Shown: positions 27,661-36,511 of the stretch, piece after piece
Layout: each line of letters starts with the position of its first letter
How positions within the stretch are numbered: position 1 is the stretch's first letter
NCBI RefSeq assembly: GCF_003063355.1
Contig: NZ_NESH01000002.1
Location: 558,001-622,000 of the forward strand
Reading direction: 5' to 3'
Length of the DNA: 64,000 nucleotides
Source of the DNA: Limnohabitans sp. Bal53
GTDB taxonomy: Bacteria > Pseudomonadota > Gammaproteobacteria > Burkholderiales > Burkholderiaceae_C
Program-made: the position numbers and the translations under genes
The notes under the pieces: generated by a model
What the model was told of the DNA's origin: nothing
What the model saw: the letters and a program-made list of their open reading frames with translations, nothing else
Database searches by the model: none

Positions 27661-28776
27661 ATGCAGCGCCTGACCCTGACCCCACGGCCCGACAAAGCCA
27701 CCAAGCTCGAAGCGATTGGCCTGTCCTTTCACGCCTGGGATGATTATTGGAACGAAACCGCCTGCTACCGCTTTAACGCCCAGCAGGTCGACGAACTCGA
27801 AGCCGCCACCGAAGAACTGCACGCCATGTGCTTGCAAGCGGTCGGTCATGTGATCACCCAAGGACGGCTGGCACACCTGGGTTTTCCGTTACACGCGCAC
27901 GCCTTGATCGAAGCCTCATGGCACAAGCGCGAGCCCAGCCTGTATGGCCGCTTTGACTTGGCGTATGACGGTAACTCGCCCCCGCGCATGCTCGAATACA
28001 ACGCCGACACGCCCACCTCGCTGCTCGAATCGGCCGTGGCCCAGTGGTACTGGCTGCAAGATGTGTTTCCAAAAGCCGACCAATTCAACTCACTGCACGA
28101 ACGCCTGGTTGAGCGCTGGCAACAGCTGCGTGTGCAAGGTCCGCTGCACATCGCCTCGCTCGACGACAACGAAGAAGACTGGGTCTGCACCCATTACCTG
28201 ATCGAAACCGCCTTGCAGGCCGGGCTGCACGCCGAACACATCACCCTGGAAAACATCGGCTGGGACAACGCACAACAGCGTTATGTGGACATGGCGCAAA
28301 AGCCCATCACCACCCTGTTCAAGCTCTACCCCTGGGAATGGATCTTCAAAGAGCCTTTTGGCCTGCACATAGCGGCCAGCCAAACCCGGTTCATTGAACC
28401 AGCTTGGAAAGCGGTGCTCTCGTGCAAAGGCATCCTGCCCGTGCTGTGGGAACTGTTTGAAGGCCACCCCAACCTGCTGCCCGCCTACTTTGAGCCCGGG
28501 CGGCTGCAGCACTACGCCCGCAAACCCATGTTTTCACGCGAAGGGGCCAATGTGCAGCTGCACACCCCGCAGGGCATGAGCGCCGGAGCCGAAGGGCCTT
28601 ATGGCGCGGAAGGTTTTGTGTACCAAGCCCTGGCCCCCATGCCGCAATTTGATGGGCGCTACCCCGTCATCGGCTCGTGGATCGTGGGCGACAGCGCAGC
28701 GGGCATGTGCCTGCGCGAAGACACCCGCCCTGTCACCACCAACATGAGCCAGTTTGTTCCCCACTTTTTTGAATGA
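27661..28776 (+). CDS. Glutathionylspermidine synthase-family ATP-grasp ligase (YgiC/YjfC-like)
   Basis: This 371-residue enzyme matches the synthetase half of glutathionylspermidine synthase without the amidase domain: RPDKATKLEAIGLSFH at the start, YNADTPTSLLESAVAQW, KLYPWEWIFKEPFG, and the C-terminal YPVIGSWIVGDSAAGMCLRED. The ATP-grasp family forms amide bonds between a carboxylate and an amine such as spermidine. The natural substrates of the YgiC/YjfC group are, to my knowledge, not settled. Sitting after a homospermidine synthase-like gene, it may use homospermidine or a related polyamine as the amine. It overlaps the DUF350 gene (ATGA). Confidence 0.88.
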   Translation: MQRLTLTPRPDKATKLEAIGLSFHAWDDYWNETACYRFNAQQVDELEAATEELHAMCLQAVGHVITQGRLAHLGFPLHAHALIEASWHKREPSLYGRFDLAYDGNSPPRMLEYNADTPTSLLESAVAQWYWLQDVFPKADQFNSLHERLVERWQQLRVQGPLHIASLDDNEEDWVCTHYLIETALQAGLHAEHITLENIGWDNAQQRYVDMAQKPITTLFKLYPWEWIFKEPFGLHIAASQTRFIEPAWKAVLSCKGILPVLWELFEGHPNLLPAYFEPGRLQHYARKPMFSREGANVQLHTPQGMSAGAEGPYGAEGFVYQALAPMPQFDGRYPVIGSWIVGDSAAGMCLREDTRPVTTNMSQFVPHFFE

Positions 28777-29159
28777 GCCCCAACATGCAAGCCTTTCTCG
28801 CCTTCCTCCAGTACTTTGTGGCCGCCCTGCTCTTGCTGGGCGCCTTTTTGGTGGTGTACGTGCGCGTGACGCCCTACAACGAGTTTGAACTGATCAAACA
28901 AGACAACGCCGCTGCCGCCATCTCATTGGCCGGGGCCTGCATCGGCTTTGCCCTGCCCATGGCCGCAGCCATCTACCTCACACACGACCTGCTGGAAATG
29001 ATCAAGTGGGCTGTCATCACCGGCGCAGCACAAATCGCCGTATTTACCCTGCTGCGCCGCTTCGCCCCCGCCATCGAACAAGGCCACACCGCTCCGGCGA
29101 TCTTCTTGTGCGCCATGTCGGTGGCGACGGGGGTGTTGAATGCGGTGTGTATCAGTTGA
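28773..29159 (+). CDS. DUF350-family membrane protein (YjfL-like)
   Basis: This is a 128-residue integral membrane protein with four hydrophobic segments and the DUF350 hallmarks YNEFELIKQDNAAAAISLAG and GFALPMAAAI. It resembles E. coli YjfL, found beside YjfM (DUF1190) and YjfC (ATP-grasp). Its molecular function is unknown. As the last gene of the four-gene operon it supplies a membrane component. Comparative genomics by others has suggested a pore or channel-like role for this family, which the sequence alone cannot confirm. Confidence 0.85.
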   Translation: MSPNMQAFLAFLQYFVAALLLLGAFLVVYVRVTPYNEFELIKQDNAAAAISLAGACIGFALPMAAAIYLTHDLLEMIKWAVITGAAQIAVFTLLRRFAPAIEQGHTAPAIFLCAMSVATGVLNAVCIS

Positions 29160-29265
29160 TCGATCAAAACCAACCATCCTCATATTAATTATCAAAAAAT
29201 CACAATTTAATTGATGCACGGAAAAGCACCAAACCTCCTTAATAATATTAAAAATATACGAACTC

Positions 29266-30097
29266 ATGACATACGGACACTACACCACAGCAACATCTTT
29301 AATTGGAATTTTGGAAAATGAAGCTCTGTGGGCTACCAATATAAAATTCCTTAATGATGAACATGAATTTTAGCATGCATTGGATTTGGCCAGGAAAGTA
29401 ATAATACGATCGAAAGAGAAGTTTGATCGAACATCAAAATTCGCAAATGTGTACGATTTATACATTACTGAAATAGAAAAGACTTTCACTAACCTTGAGC
29501 TTTACAGTTCTGAATCAATATTTACTTGCTCTTTTTCCGAGCAAACAGATTTACTGAGTCAATGGAGAGGTTATTGCCCAGGAAACCAAGGCTACTGCAT
29601 TCACTTTAATATTGAGAAAATACTTGAATTTGCATTAATAAAATACCCTACCTGCAAGATATTCAAATGCGTATACGACAACAGTGAAAAAGAAAAAAAT
29701 CGCAATGGTACTTAATGAACACTAGCATCGCTACTATGCTACCAATGATGTAAAAAGTCGCCAAACAGTTATTGATAATTTAGCGGAAAAAATGATAATT
29801 CTTGCTTCACATTTTAAGCATCCATCTTTTGCAGAAGAGAACGAACATCGTTTGGTTATTCAACTAAATTTTGATGCATCAGAACATACAAAATTCAGGG
29901 CAGGCCCCCTTTCTATAATTCCGTATATTGAAATACCTGCACCACGCAATTTCATTGAAGAGATTTGCGTTGGCCCAACTAGGGTTCAGCAGTTGGCAAA
30001 AAGAGGCCTATTTGCATTAATTGAAGCAAAATATGAAATTCCCATCGTTCTCACGTCGGTAACTGTCAGCGAATCTTCAATACCTTACCGGGCTTAG
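29266..30097 (+). pseudogene. Disrupted DUF2971-family gene in a low-GC island
   Basis: The first part (29266-29370) reads MTYGHYTTATSLIGILE...NIKFLNDEHEF and stops at an in-frame TAG at 29371-29373. The same frame continues after the TAG to 29715 with IFTCSFSEQTDLLSQWRGY, the DUF2971 core. Homology then resumes in the next frame after an A-rich run near 29690, passes another TAG at 29723-29725, and continues to 30097 with HPSFAEENEHRLV. At least three lesions (two nonsense codons, one frameshift) make this a decayed gene. Base composition is far more AT-rich than the flanks, which indicates horizontal transfer. Confidence 0.8.
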
Positions 30098-30213
30098 CAG
30101 ACTACAAATCAATGATCTCTTGATTAATAATCTGCAAGTATCATTAGTTACGAAAAAAGAAATCTAAAAAGTTGATTTTAGAAACAATAAAGAGGATGCC
30201 GATTAGCTTGGAG

Positions 30214-32799
30214 TCAACCCTTCTTCCTAGGCGGCAACCCCGTGTGCTGCGTCAGCAACTGCCCCTTCTTCGGCTGCCCGATGCGCTTGGGCGCTGTCGA
30301 CAAAGACACCGACGACTTAGCCCCCGCGCCCGTGCTGTTTTTACGGCGGGCGCTTTGGTAGCCTTCTTCGGCCAGTGGCTGCCAGTTGGGGATCAGGTGG
30401 TGTTTGCCGTTGCCGATCAAGTCGGACCGGCCCATGGCTTTGAGGGCTTCGCGCAGCAGAGGCCAGTTGTTGGCGTCGTGGTAGCGCAAAAAGGCTTTGT
30501 GCAAGCGGCGGCGTTTGTCGCCTTTGACCACGTCCACTTTTTCGCTGTCGCGGGTGATTTTGCGCAGCGGGTTGCGGGTGGAGTGGTACATGGCCGTGGC
30601 CGTGGCCATGGGGCTGGGGTAGAAGGTTTGCACCTGGTCGGCGCGGAATCCGTTCTTCTTGAGCCAGACGGCCAGGTTCATCATGTCTTCGTCGCTGGTG
30701 CCCGGGTGGGCTGCGATGAAGTACGGGATGAGGAACTGCTTTTTGCCGGCCTCTTCGCTGTACTTGTCAAACATCTGTTTGAACTTGTCGTAGCTGCCGA
30801 TGCCCGGCTTCATCATCTTGGACAGCGGGCCGCCCTCGGTGTGCTCGGGCGCGATCTTGAGATACCCGCCCACATGGTGCTGCACCAGTTCTTTCACATA
30901 TTCGGGCGACTGCACGGCCAGGTCGTAACGCAGGCCAGAGCCGATCAGAATCTTCTTGATGCCCTTGAGGTTGCGCGCCCGGCGGTACATGTTGATGAGC
31001 GGGCCGTGGTCGGTGGTCAGGTTCTGGCAGATGCCGGGGAACACGCAGCTCGGTTTACGGCAGGCCGATTCGATGGCCGGACTCTTGCAGCCTAGGCGGT
31101 ACATGTTGGCCGTGGGGCCGCCCAGGTCAGAGATGACGCCGGTGAAGCCTTTGACCTTGTCGCGGATGTCTTCCACCTCGCGGATGATGGATTCTTCAGA
31201 CCGGCTTTGGATGATGCGGCCTTCGTGCTCGGTGATGGAGCAAAAGGTGCAGCCGCCAAAGCAGCCGCGCATGATGTTCACGCTGAAGCGGATCATTTCC
31301 CACGCGGGGATTTTGGTCGAGTGGTCATGGCTGCCGTTTTCATCGGCATAGCGTGGGTGCGGGCTGCGGGCATACGGCAGGTCAAACACATGGTCCATCT
31401 CTGCGGTGGTCAGCGGGATGGGCGGCGGGGTGATCCAAACATCGCGGGCGGTGGTGCCTTCGCCATGCGCTTGCACCAGGCAGCGGGCGTTGCCGGGGTT
31501 GGTCTCCAGGTGAAGCACGCGGTTGGCGTGGGCATAGAGCACGGCGTCTTGCTTGACCTGCTCGTAGCTGGGCAGGCGGATGACGCTTTTGTCGCGGGGC
31601 GGGACTTTGTGGGTGCCTTTGCCGCGCAGCTCGGAAGAAGCAGTCATGGATTGCCGCGCTTCGCTCGCAATGACGGAGCTTGTGGATTGCCCTGCTTCGC
31701 TCTCAATGACAGAGCTTGTGGGTTGCCGCGCTTCGCTCGCCATGACGGAGCTTGTGGATTGCGGTGCTTCGCTCGCCATGACAACGGTTGTGGATTGCCG
31801 CGCTTCGCTCGCCATGACAACGGTTGTGGATTGCCGCGCTTCGCTCGCCATGACAGAACTTTCGTCATCGCGAGGAGCGAAGCGACGTGGCGATCCAGTA
31901 GCAGCGTTCGGCACAAAGCGAAGAGGTTGAACCTTCCTGTTCTCGACCTCAGCCACTTCCTTGGCCTCTTCCTCACGGGCGCAAGTGGCGCCCTGCTCTC
32001 GCGCCTGGTCAGAGATCATCAAATACGGGTTGATGTGCGCCTCAACGTGCCCGGGCGTGTCCACGCTGGTGGAGTCGATCTCGAACCAGCCTTCAGGCGT
32101 TTCGCGGCGCACAAAGGCGGTGCCGCGCACGTCGGTGATCTGCTGCACCGGCTCGCGGGCGGCCAGACGGTGGGCGATCTCGACAATCGCGCGCTCGGCG
32201 TTGCCGTACAAAAGTAAGTCGCACTTGCTGTCCACCACCACCGACCGGCGCACTTTGTCAGACCAGTAGTCGTAATGCGCGATGCGGCGCAGGCTGCCTT
32301 CGATGCCGCCGAGCACGATGGGCACTTCGGGGAAGGCTTCGCGGCAACGCTGGCTGTAAACGATGGCCGCACGGTCGGGTCGCTTGCCGCCCACATCGCC
32401 CGGGGTGTAGGCGTCGTCGGTGCGAATTTTCCGGTCCGCCGTGTAGCGGTTGATCATGGAGTCCATGTTGCCGCTGGTCACACCCCAAAACAGATTGGGT
32501 TTGCCCAGTTCTTTGAAGGCGTCAGCGCTGGTCCAGTCGGGCTGCGCGATGATGCCCACCCGAAAACCCTGGTTTTCCAGCATGCGGCCAATGACCGACA
32601 TGCCAAAGCTGGGGTGGTCCACATAGGCGTCGCCCGTCACGATGATGATGTCGCAGCTGTCCCAACCCAGTTGGGTCATTTCGGCGCGGCTCATCGGCAA
32701 AAACGGGGCCGTGCCAAAGCGCTGCGCCCAGAACTTGCGGTAACTGGTCAGTGGTTTGGCGTCACGCGGGAAGAAAGAGACGTCGACAAAGGCGTTCAT
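30214..32799 (-). CDS. ygiQ: YgiQ-family radical SAM protein with an in-frame repeat insertion
   Basis: The protein is 861 residues, clearly longer than the usual 700-770. The N-terminal UPF0313 part ([18 protein letters not shown]) and the radical SAM core with C513, C517 and C520 ([13 protein letters not shown]) are intact, followed by the C-terminal extension with basic residues. Residues about 301-385, between HINPYL and the [12 protein letters not shown] segment, are encoded by a nucleotide repeat array. There the motif [11 protein letters not shown] recurs every 12 residues, in a linker region. The reaction of YgiQ is not established to my knowledge. I chose the ATG at 32799 (MNAFVDVSF). 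The gene is on the same strand as, and downstream of, the monooxygenase genes. Confidence 0.9.
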   Translation of the reverse strand: MNAFVDVSFFPRDAKPLTSYRKFWAQRFGTAPFLPMSRAEMTQLGWDSCDIIIVTGDAYVDHPSFGMSVIGRMLENQGFRVGIIAQPDWTSADAFKELGKPNLFWGVTSGNMDSMINRYTADRKIRTDDAYTPGDVGGKRPDRAAIVYSQRCREAFPEVPIVLGGIEGSLRRIAHYDYWSDKVRRSVVVDSKCDLLLYGNAERAIVEIAHRLAAREPVQQITDVRGTAFVRRETPEGWFEIDSTSVDTPGHVEAHINPYLMISDQAREQGATCAREEEAKEVAEVENRKVQPLRFVPNAATGSPRRFAPRDDESSVMASEARQSTTVVMASEARQSTTVVMASEAPQSTSSVMASEARQPTSSVIESEAGQSTSSVIASEARQSMTASSELRGKGTHKVPPRDKSVIRLPSYEQVKQDAVLYAHANRVLHLETNPGNARCLVQAHGEGTTARDVWITPPPIPLTTAEMDHVFDLPYARSPHPRYADENGSHDHSTKIPAWEMIRFSVNIMRGCFGGCTFCSITEHEGRIIQSRSEESIIREVEDIRDKVKGFTGVISDLGGPTANMYRLGCKSPAIESACRKPSCVFPGICQNLTTDHGPLINMYRRARNLKGIKKILIGSGLRYDLAVQSPEYVKELVQHHVGGYLKIAPEHTEGGPLSKMMKPGIGSYDKFKQMFDKYSEEAGKKQFLIPYFIAAHPGTSDEDMMNLAVWLKKNGFRADQVQTFYPSPMATATAMYHSTRNPLRKITRDSEKVDVVKGDKRRRLHKAFLRYHDANNWPLLREALKAMGRSDLIGNGKHHLIPNWQPLAEEGYQSARRKNSTGAGAKSSVSLSTAPKRIGQPKKGQLLTQHTGLPPRKKG
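31647..31897. repeat. Array of six 36-bp direct repeats plus one inverted unit inside ygiQ
   Basis: Six head-to-tail units start at 31647, 31683, 31719, 31755, 31791 and 31827, each beginning TGG(A/G)TTGC and containing CTTCGCTC(G/T)C(A/C)ATGAC. An inverted unit (GTCATCGCGAGGAGCGAAGC... to ATCCA) at 31864-31897 closes the array. The 36-base period equals 12 codons, so changes in copy number keep ygiQ in frame. Because the units touch each other without unique spacers, this is not a CRISPR array. A decayed relative lies at 6877-7066. Confidence 0.92.
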
Positions 32800-32904
32800 G
32801 GGCGGGCATTCGGGATAACCCGCTAGTGTAGGTGCTGAGCGTTGGGCTTGAAGTCGGCGCGGGTATTCACCCCTGCTCGAACACGCCCCAAGGCGCAACC
32901 CTCC

Positions 32905-33096
32905 TTACAGGTCTTTTTGGGCGCGCTGGATCAAGTCCACAAAGGCTGGGGCGTCGCCCAAAGCTTGAGCGGCCAGCAAGGCCAACTTGACGAGAAAGAG
33001 TTCGGATTTTTCAGGGCCTGCGGCGTCAATGGCCATGGCCAATTGGTCGTAGGCGGTTTCCAGGCCGGCAATGTCCAGACCAGTGGTGGGGTTCAT
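32905..33096 (-). CDS. Small DUF2783-family protein
   Basis: This protein of 63 residues (MNPTTGLDIAGLETAYDQLA...) is mostly helical. It matches the DUF2783 pattern, a short family often encoded beside aromatic-ring flavoprotein monooxygenases in Burkholderiales. Its ATG overlaps the stop codon of the monooxygenase gene (ATGA), which supports both this start and a joint function. The longer frame to 33171 only shadows the end of the monooxygenase gene. The role is unknown; an accessory or stabilising subunit is possible. Confidence 0.75.
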   Translation of the reverse strand: MNPTTGLDIAGLETAYDQLAMAIDAAGPEKSELFLVKLALLAAQALGDAPAFVDLIQRAQKDL

Positions 33097-34823
33097 GGGG
33101 CTTCTCCGGTGGTGGCTTGTGCAAGAGCTGCATCCAGGCGCTGGGCATCGAGGTGCAACCAGCGGGCGCAAATGTGTTGGTCGGGACGCAAAAGGTAAGC
33201 CGCACAGGGGGCGGTCACGCCGTAGCGGCTGTACACCTGCCCCTGCGGGTCAGACAGCACTTGCAGCCAAGGCGCGTCGGCCTGGCTGGGCTGCAGGCCC
33301 GCATTTGCGGCGTCTTCTTGGGTGATGCAAGTGACCTTGAGCGGCAAGCCCTTAACCCGCCATTGGGTCACGGTGGCCCGCACATCGGCTGGCAAAGCGT
33401 CGGCCGCGCCAAACCACAGCAGGTCAAAGCCGCCACCCAAGTGGTCCAGCAAAAACTGCTCTGGCGTCAAACGCACATTGAGTGGCGGTGCGCCGTGCGC
33501 GGGGCCGGACTGGAAATGCGCGTTGTCGTCCGCGCGGCAGTTGAGGCTGGAGTGGCTGTACTCGTGCGGGCGTGAGGTGCGCCAGTGGTAGAGCGGGCGC
33601 ACAAAGGCTTCGGTGAGCGAAAGCGACAAAACAGCGTCGCGCAGCAAACGGAAACCGCGTGTGGGCGGGGTCATGAACCGGGTGCTTTTGCCCGCTTCTT
33701 CGATGATTTCCCAGGCCGCGCCCACGCGCTCGGCGCTGTAGTTGGCCAGCAATGCGCTGGAGGCCTGCCCACGGCACACCAGACCCAGCCGCCAGGCCAA
33801 GGCCTGCGCGTCCTGAAAGCCGGTGTTGGCACCCCGCACACCAAAAATCGGCAGCAGGTGGGCGGCGTCGCCCATGAACAAGGTGCGGCCCACCAAGTAA
33901 TCGGGCAAGGTGAGCGTGCGGGCCGAATAGACAGAGCACCAGTCCATCTCCCAGGGCTTGTCGGCGTGGCCGATCAGAGACAGTTGGGCATTGATTCGGG
34001 TTTTGAGCGATTCGGGCGACAAGGCTTGCTCGGGGGTTTCGCCCTCGGGCAGTTGGTAGTCAATGCGCCAGATGCCCAGGGGCTCGCGGTGCAGCAGCAC
34101 CGTGTTGCCGCGGTTCCATTCGGGGTCAAAAAAAGCCAGGCGCTCGGTGGGCAAAGGCAGGTCGATGCGGATGTCGGCGATGACAAAACGGCCTTCGTAG
34201 GACGCGCCTTCGAGCTTGAGGTCCAGCATGCTGCGGATGCCTGAGCGGGCGCCGTCCGAGGCAACCAGCCACTCGGTATTCAGGGTATAGGGGCCTTCGG
34301 GGGTGTCCACTTGCAGTTGGGCGTGGTCGGCATGCTGCTCAACCGCCGTGACGCGGTTGCCCCAACGCAGATCGATCAGAGGGTTGGCCTGGCAGGCTTC
34401 AACCAGGTACTGCTCCAGAAACTGCTGCTGCAGGTTGATCATGGGGCCAAAACGGTCGTTGTCGTCGTGGGGAGCTTCCATACGGTAAACCCGCTCGCCA
34501 CGGTAAAACGAGTTGCCAAAGCGCCAAGGTAAGCCGTTTTGCGTGACACGATCAGCCACACCCACTTGCTGCAGGATTTCCATGGAGCGGCGGGTGAACA
34601 CGATGGCGCGGCTGCCTTCGCAAACCTGTTGCTCCGATTCCAGCAAGACACACGGCACACCATAACGGGCCAGTTCCAGTGCCGCCGTCAGCCCCACCGG
34701 CCCACCGCCCGCGATCACCACCGGGTGCATCGGCTGCGCTGGGTGCTCCGAGGGCAACCAAGGCTGGTGCACGGTGTAGTTGAAATAGATCGAGGGCCGG
34801 GGCGCGTTGGCCGGTTGGTGCAT
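33093..34823 (-). CDS. FAD-dependent aromatic monooxygenase (MhpA/PobA-type)
   Basis: This 576-residue class A flavoprotein hydroxylase has the N-terminal FAD motif IAGGGPVGLTAALELA, the internal DGARSGIR (DG motif) and GRTLFMGDAAHLLPIFGVRGANTG (GD motif). It is followed by a C-terminal thioredoxin-like part ending in LLRPDQHICARW. Such enzymes hydroxylate phenolic or related substrates using NAD(P)H and O2. The closest pattern is 3-(3-hydroxyphenyl)propionate hydroxylase, but the substrate cannot be read. GGAGG precedes the ATG at 34823. It is followed by DUF2783 and preceded by a LuxR-type regulator gene on the same strand. Confidence 0.88.
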   Translation of the reverse strand: MHQPANAPRPSIYFNYTVHQPWLPSEHPAQPMHPVVIAGGGPVGLTAALELARYGVPCVLLESEQQVCEGSRAIVFTRRSMEILQQVGVADRVTQNGLPWRFGNSFYRGERVYRMEAPHDDNDRFGPMINLQQQFLEQYLVEACQANPLIDLRWGNRVTAVEQHADHAQLQVDTPEGPYTLNTEWLVASDGARSGIRSMLDLKLEGASYEGRFVIADIRIDLPLPTERLAFFDPEWNRGNTVLLHREPLGIWRIDYQLPEGETPEQALSPESLKTRINAQLSLIGHADKPWEMDWCSVYSARTLTLPDYLVGRTLFMGDAAHLLPIFGVRGANTGFQDAQALAWRLGLVCRGQASSALLANYSAERVGAAWEIIEEAGKSTRFMTPPTRGFRLLRDAVLSLSLTEAFVRPLYHWRTSRPHEYSHSSLNCRADDNAHFQSGPAHGAPPLNVRLTPEQFLLDHLGGGFDLLWFGAADALPADVRATVTQWRVKGLPLKVTCITQEDAANAGLQPSQADAPWLQVLSDPQGQVYSRYGVTAPCAAYLLRPDQHICARWLHLDAQRLDAALAQATTGEAP

Positions 34824-34895
34824 GGTGCCTCCAGAGATGGGAATTTCACTGACTCAATGGGGGCCGAGTTTAGACAAGGTCCGGCAGACAAGACG

Positions 34896-35783
34896 TCACC
34901 TTTTGGGGACAGGCTCGGGGCTATTCGGGGCAAGCAACCAGGCCACCAAGGCTTTGTGGCTCGACACGCCCAACTTGCGGTAAATGCGCTTGGTGTAGGT
35001 CTGTGCACTGGCCAGCGTCAGGCCCAAGCGCTCGGCCAATTGTTCGGTGCTCAGGCCTTCCAGCAAACCGCGCACCACATCCAAGTCGCGCGGGCTGAGC
35101 GCCGGACCCCGCAGGGCCAAGCGGTCCAGCAGCAAGGCCATCAGATCGACGCTGAGCACTTGACCGGTGTAGTGCAGGCGCACGGCCTGCACAATCAAAG
35201 GGGCCAGGGCCTGCACGTTGGCCAGCTCGGTCTCTGACATGAGGCCATGCTCAAGCCCCCGGTAGAGGTTGACCGATAGCCAGCGCCGCCCCTCGTGCAG
35301 CGACAAAATGGCCAGCCGCTCGGCCACGCGGGGCCATTCATAGCAAATTTGCCGGTACTCTGGATGCTCGACAGCGTGTGCAGCTTGCCGGTGCAGCACG
35401 ATGTGCGGCTGCTGGGGAGAGGCCCGCAGGGCTGCCTGGTGGTGCGCTTGCATGGCCTGCTGCGCGCCGTCCAACCTGTAAAAACGCTGCACATAGGCCT
35501 GCGAGATGTCGGGCAAGTCACGGGTGCGCGAGCGGTCGCCCACCGCCAGCGTGCGTGGCCGCCCTGCGCCCTCAAAGGAAAAAATGGTGCACTGCGCCAT
35601 GGGCACCCAGGTGGCCAATAAGCGCAAGATTTCCTCGGCCACGGCGTGGCGGTCGGAAGCGCCCAATTTCCACATCAAAGCCGCCACCTGCCAAAGCGGC
35701 ACATCGGGCGAGGCCCCAGGGTTAGCCGGGCAAACCCAATGGCCCGATGGTGCGCACGCAAGGGAACAGTCTGGACAGGTCAT
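34896..35783 (-). CDS. LuxR-type HTH transcriptional regulator
   Basis: The protein is 295 residues with a C-terminal LuxR/FixJ HTH: ALSPRDLDVVRGLLEGLSTEQLAERLGLTLASAQTY.. (about residues 225-275), with the usual KRIYRKLGVSSH recognition region. The N-terminal 200 residues do not match the autoinducer-binding domain closely and contain four early cysteines (MTCPDCSLACAPSGHWVC), which could bind a metal. It lies 72 bases upstream of the flavoprotein monooxygenase gene on the same strand. It is thus a likely regulator of that gene pair. Confidence 0.83.
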   Translation of the reverse strand: MTCPDCSLACAPSGHWVCPANPGASPDVPLWQVAALMWKLGASDRHAVAEEILRLLATWVPMAQCTIFSFEGAGRPRTLAVGDRSRTRDLPDISQAYVQRFYRLDGAQQAMQAHHQAALRASPQQPHIVLHRQAAHAVEHPEYRQICYEWPRVAERLAILSLHEGRRWLSVNLYRGLEHGLMSETELANVQALAPLIVQAVRLHYTGQVLSVDLMALLLDRLALRGPALSPRDLDVVRGLLEGLSTEQLAERLGLTLASAQTYTKRIYRKLGVSSHKALVAWLLAPNSPEPVPKR

Positions 35784-35933
35784 GGGGCCATGTTAGCGGT
35801 GACGCAGTCGCAGCGCCGCATTGGTATTTCAGTCGTGGGCGTGCGCAGGTAAATACTTTTGGAAGTCTGTTCTTGTTCTTGCTTGAGGGTAAGTACGAAC
35901 CACTTTATAAGAAAATAAAATTAAAGTATTTGG

Positions 35934-36473
35934 ATGCTAAATAATTCTTTTATGACATTCAGCACCCATTCACGGCTGTCTTGGACAGTGACTACGCAGC
36001 ACCACTTGCTTTGCGATGTTCAGAACGAAAAGTCCCGCAAGATTTATTGTCCCAGTGCGGACAAATACTCGAAGGTAGCGTTCCGTGCAAGCCTCTTGAA
36101 TTTGTTCTCGAACACGGTGCCCTTCATGGGTCTTGGGCCACTGTTACTGGCATTCCTTCCCTTTTACATGGCACATTGGTTTTGGCAACGCCATCGCCAG
36201 CAGCCGGGCTGGATCATCGACCTTCATCAGCGCAGCATACAAACAGTCTGGCAAAAATACGATCACTCTTATCAGCTGACCTCTGAAATGGGCTTGCTGG
36301 CACATCATCGACAGATTGATATCACACACCCGAGTCAAGGCCCCATCTTGACCCTTTTCACAGCAGCCTCGTCGAAAGATCCACTGGATGCAAAAGCAAT
36401 GGCCAATTTAGCCCACATATTGGCCGATCGGCTTCAATTGCGGCTGGTAGGCTGCCGTATTGACCTCTCGTAA
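35934..36473 (+). CDS. Hypothetical membrane-anchored protein
   Basis: I do not recognise this protein of up to 179 residues (start at 35934, or the ATG at 35952 giving MTFSTHS). One strong hydrophobic segment lies at about residues 55-85 (NTVPFMGLGPLLLAFLPFYMAHWFW), followed by a basic turn and a soluble part of about 95 residues. That topology suggests a membrane-anchored protein. The sequence before it (about 35850-35950) is much more AT-rich than the surroundings and contains no other gene. No operon partner is obvious; the YigZ gene starts 38 bases later. Confidence 0.6.
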   Translation: MLNNSFMTFSTHSRLSWTVTTQHHLLCDVQNEKSRKIYCPSADKYSKVAFRASLLNLFSNTVPFMGLGPLLLAFLPFYMAHWFWQRHRQQPGWIIDLHQRSIQTVWQKYDHSYQLTSEMGLLAHHRQIDITHPSQGPILTLFTAASSKDPLDAKAMANLAHILADRLQLRLVGCRIDLS

Positions 36474-36511
36474 ATCTGCCAGAAGCATCGCGGGTCCGAT
36501 ATCCTCGATAC

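Noticed and set aside
29371-29725. Two TAG codons, both followed by CAT, in the DUF2971 gene suggested stop-codon recoding
   Set aside because: A separate frameshift is also needed to rebuild the protein, and no recoding machinery or structure is visible. Simple gene decay is the better explanation.
31647-31897. Could the 36-bp repeats be a CRISPR array?
   Set aside because: The units are directly adjacent with no unique spacers, are inside a reading frame, and end with an inverted unit. There are no cas genes.
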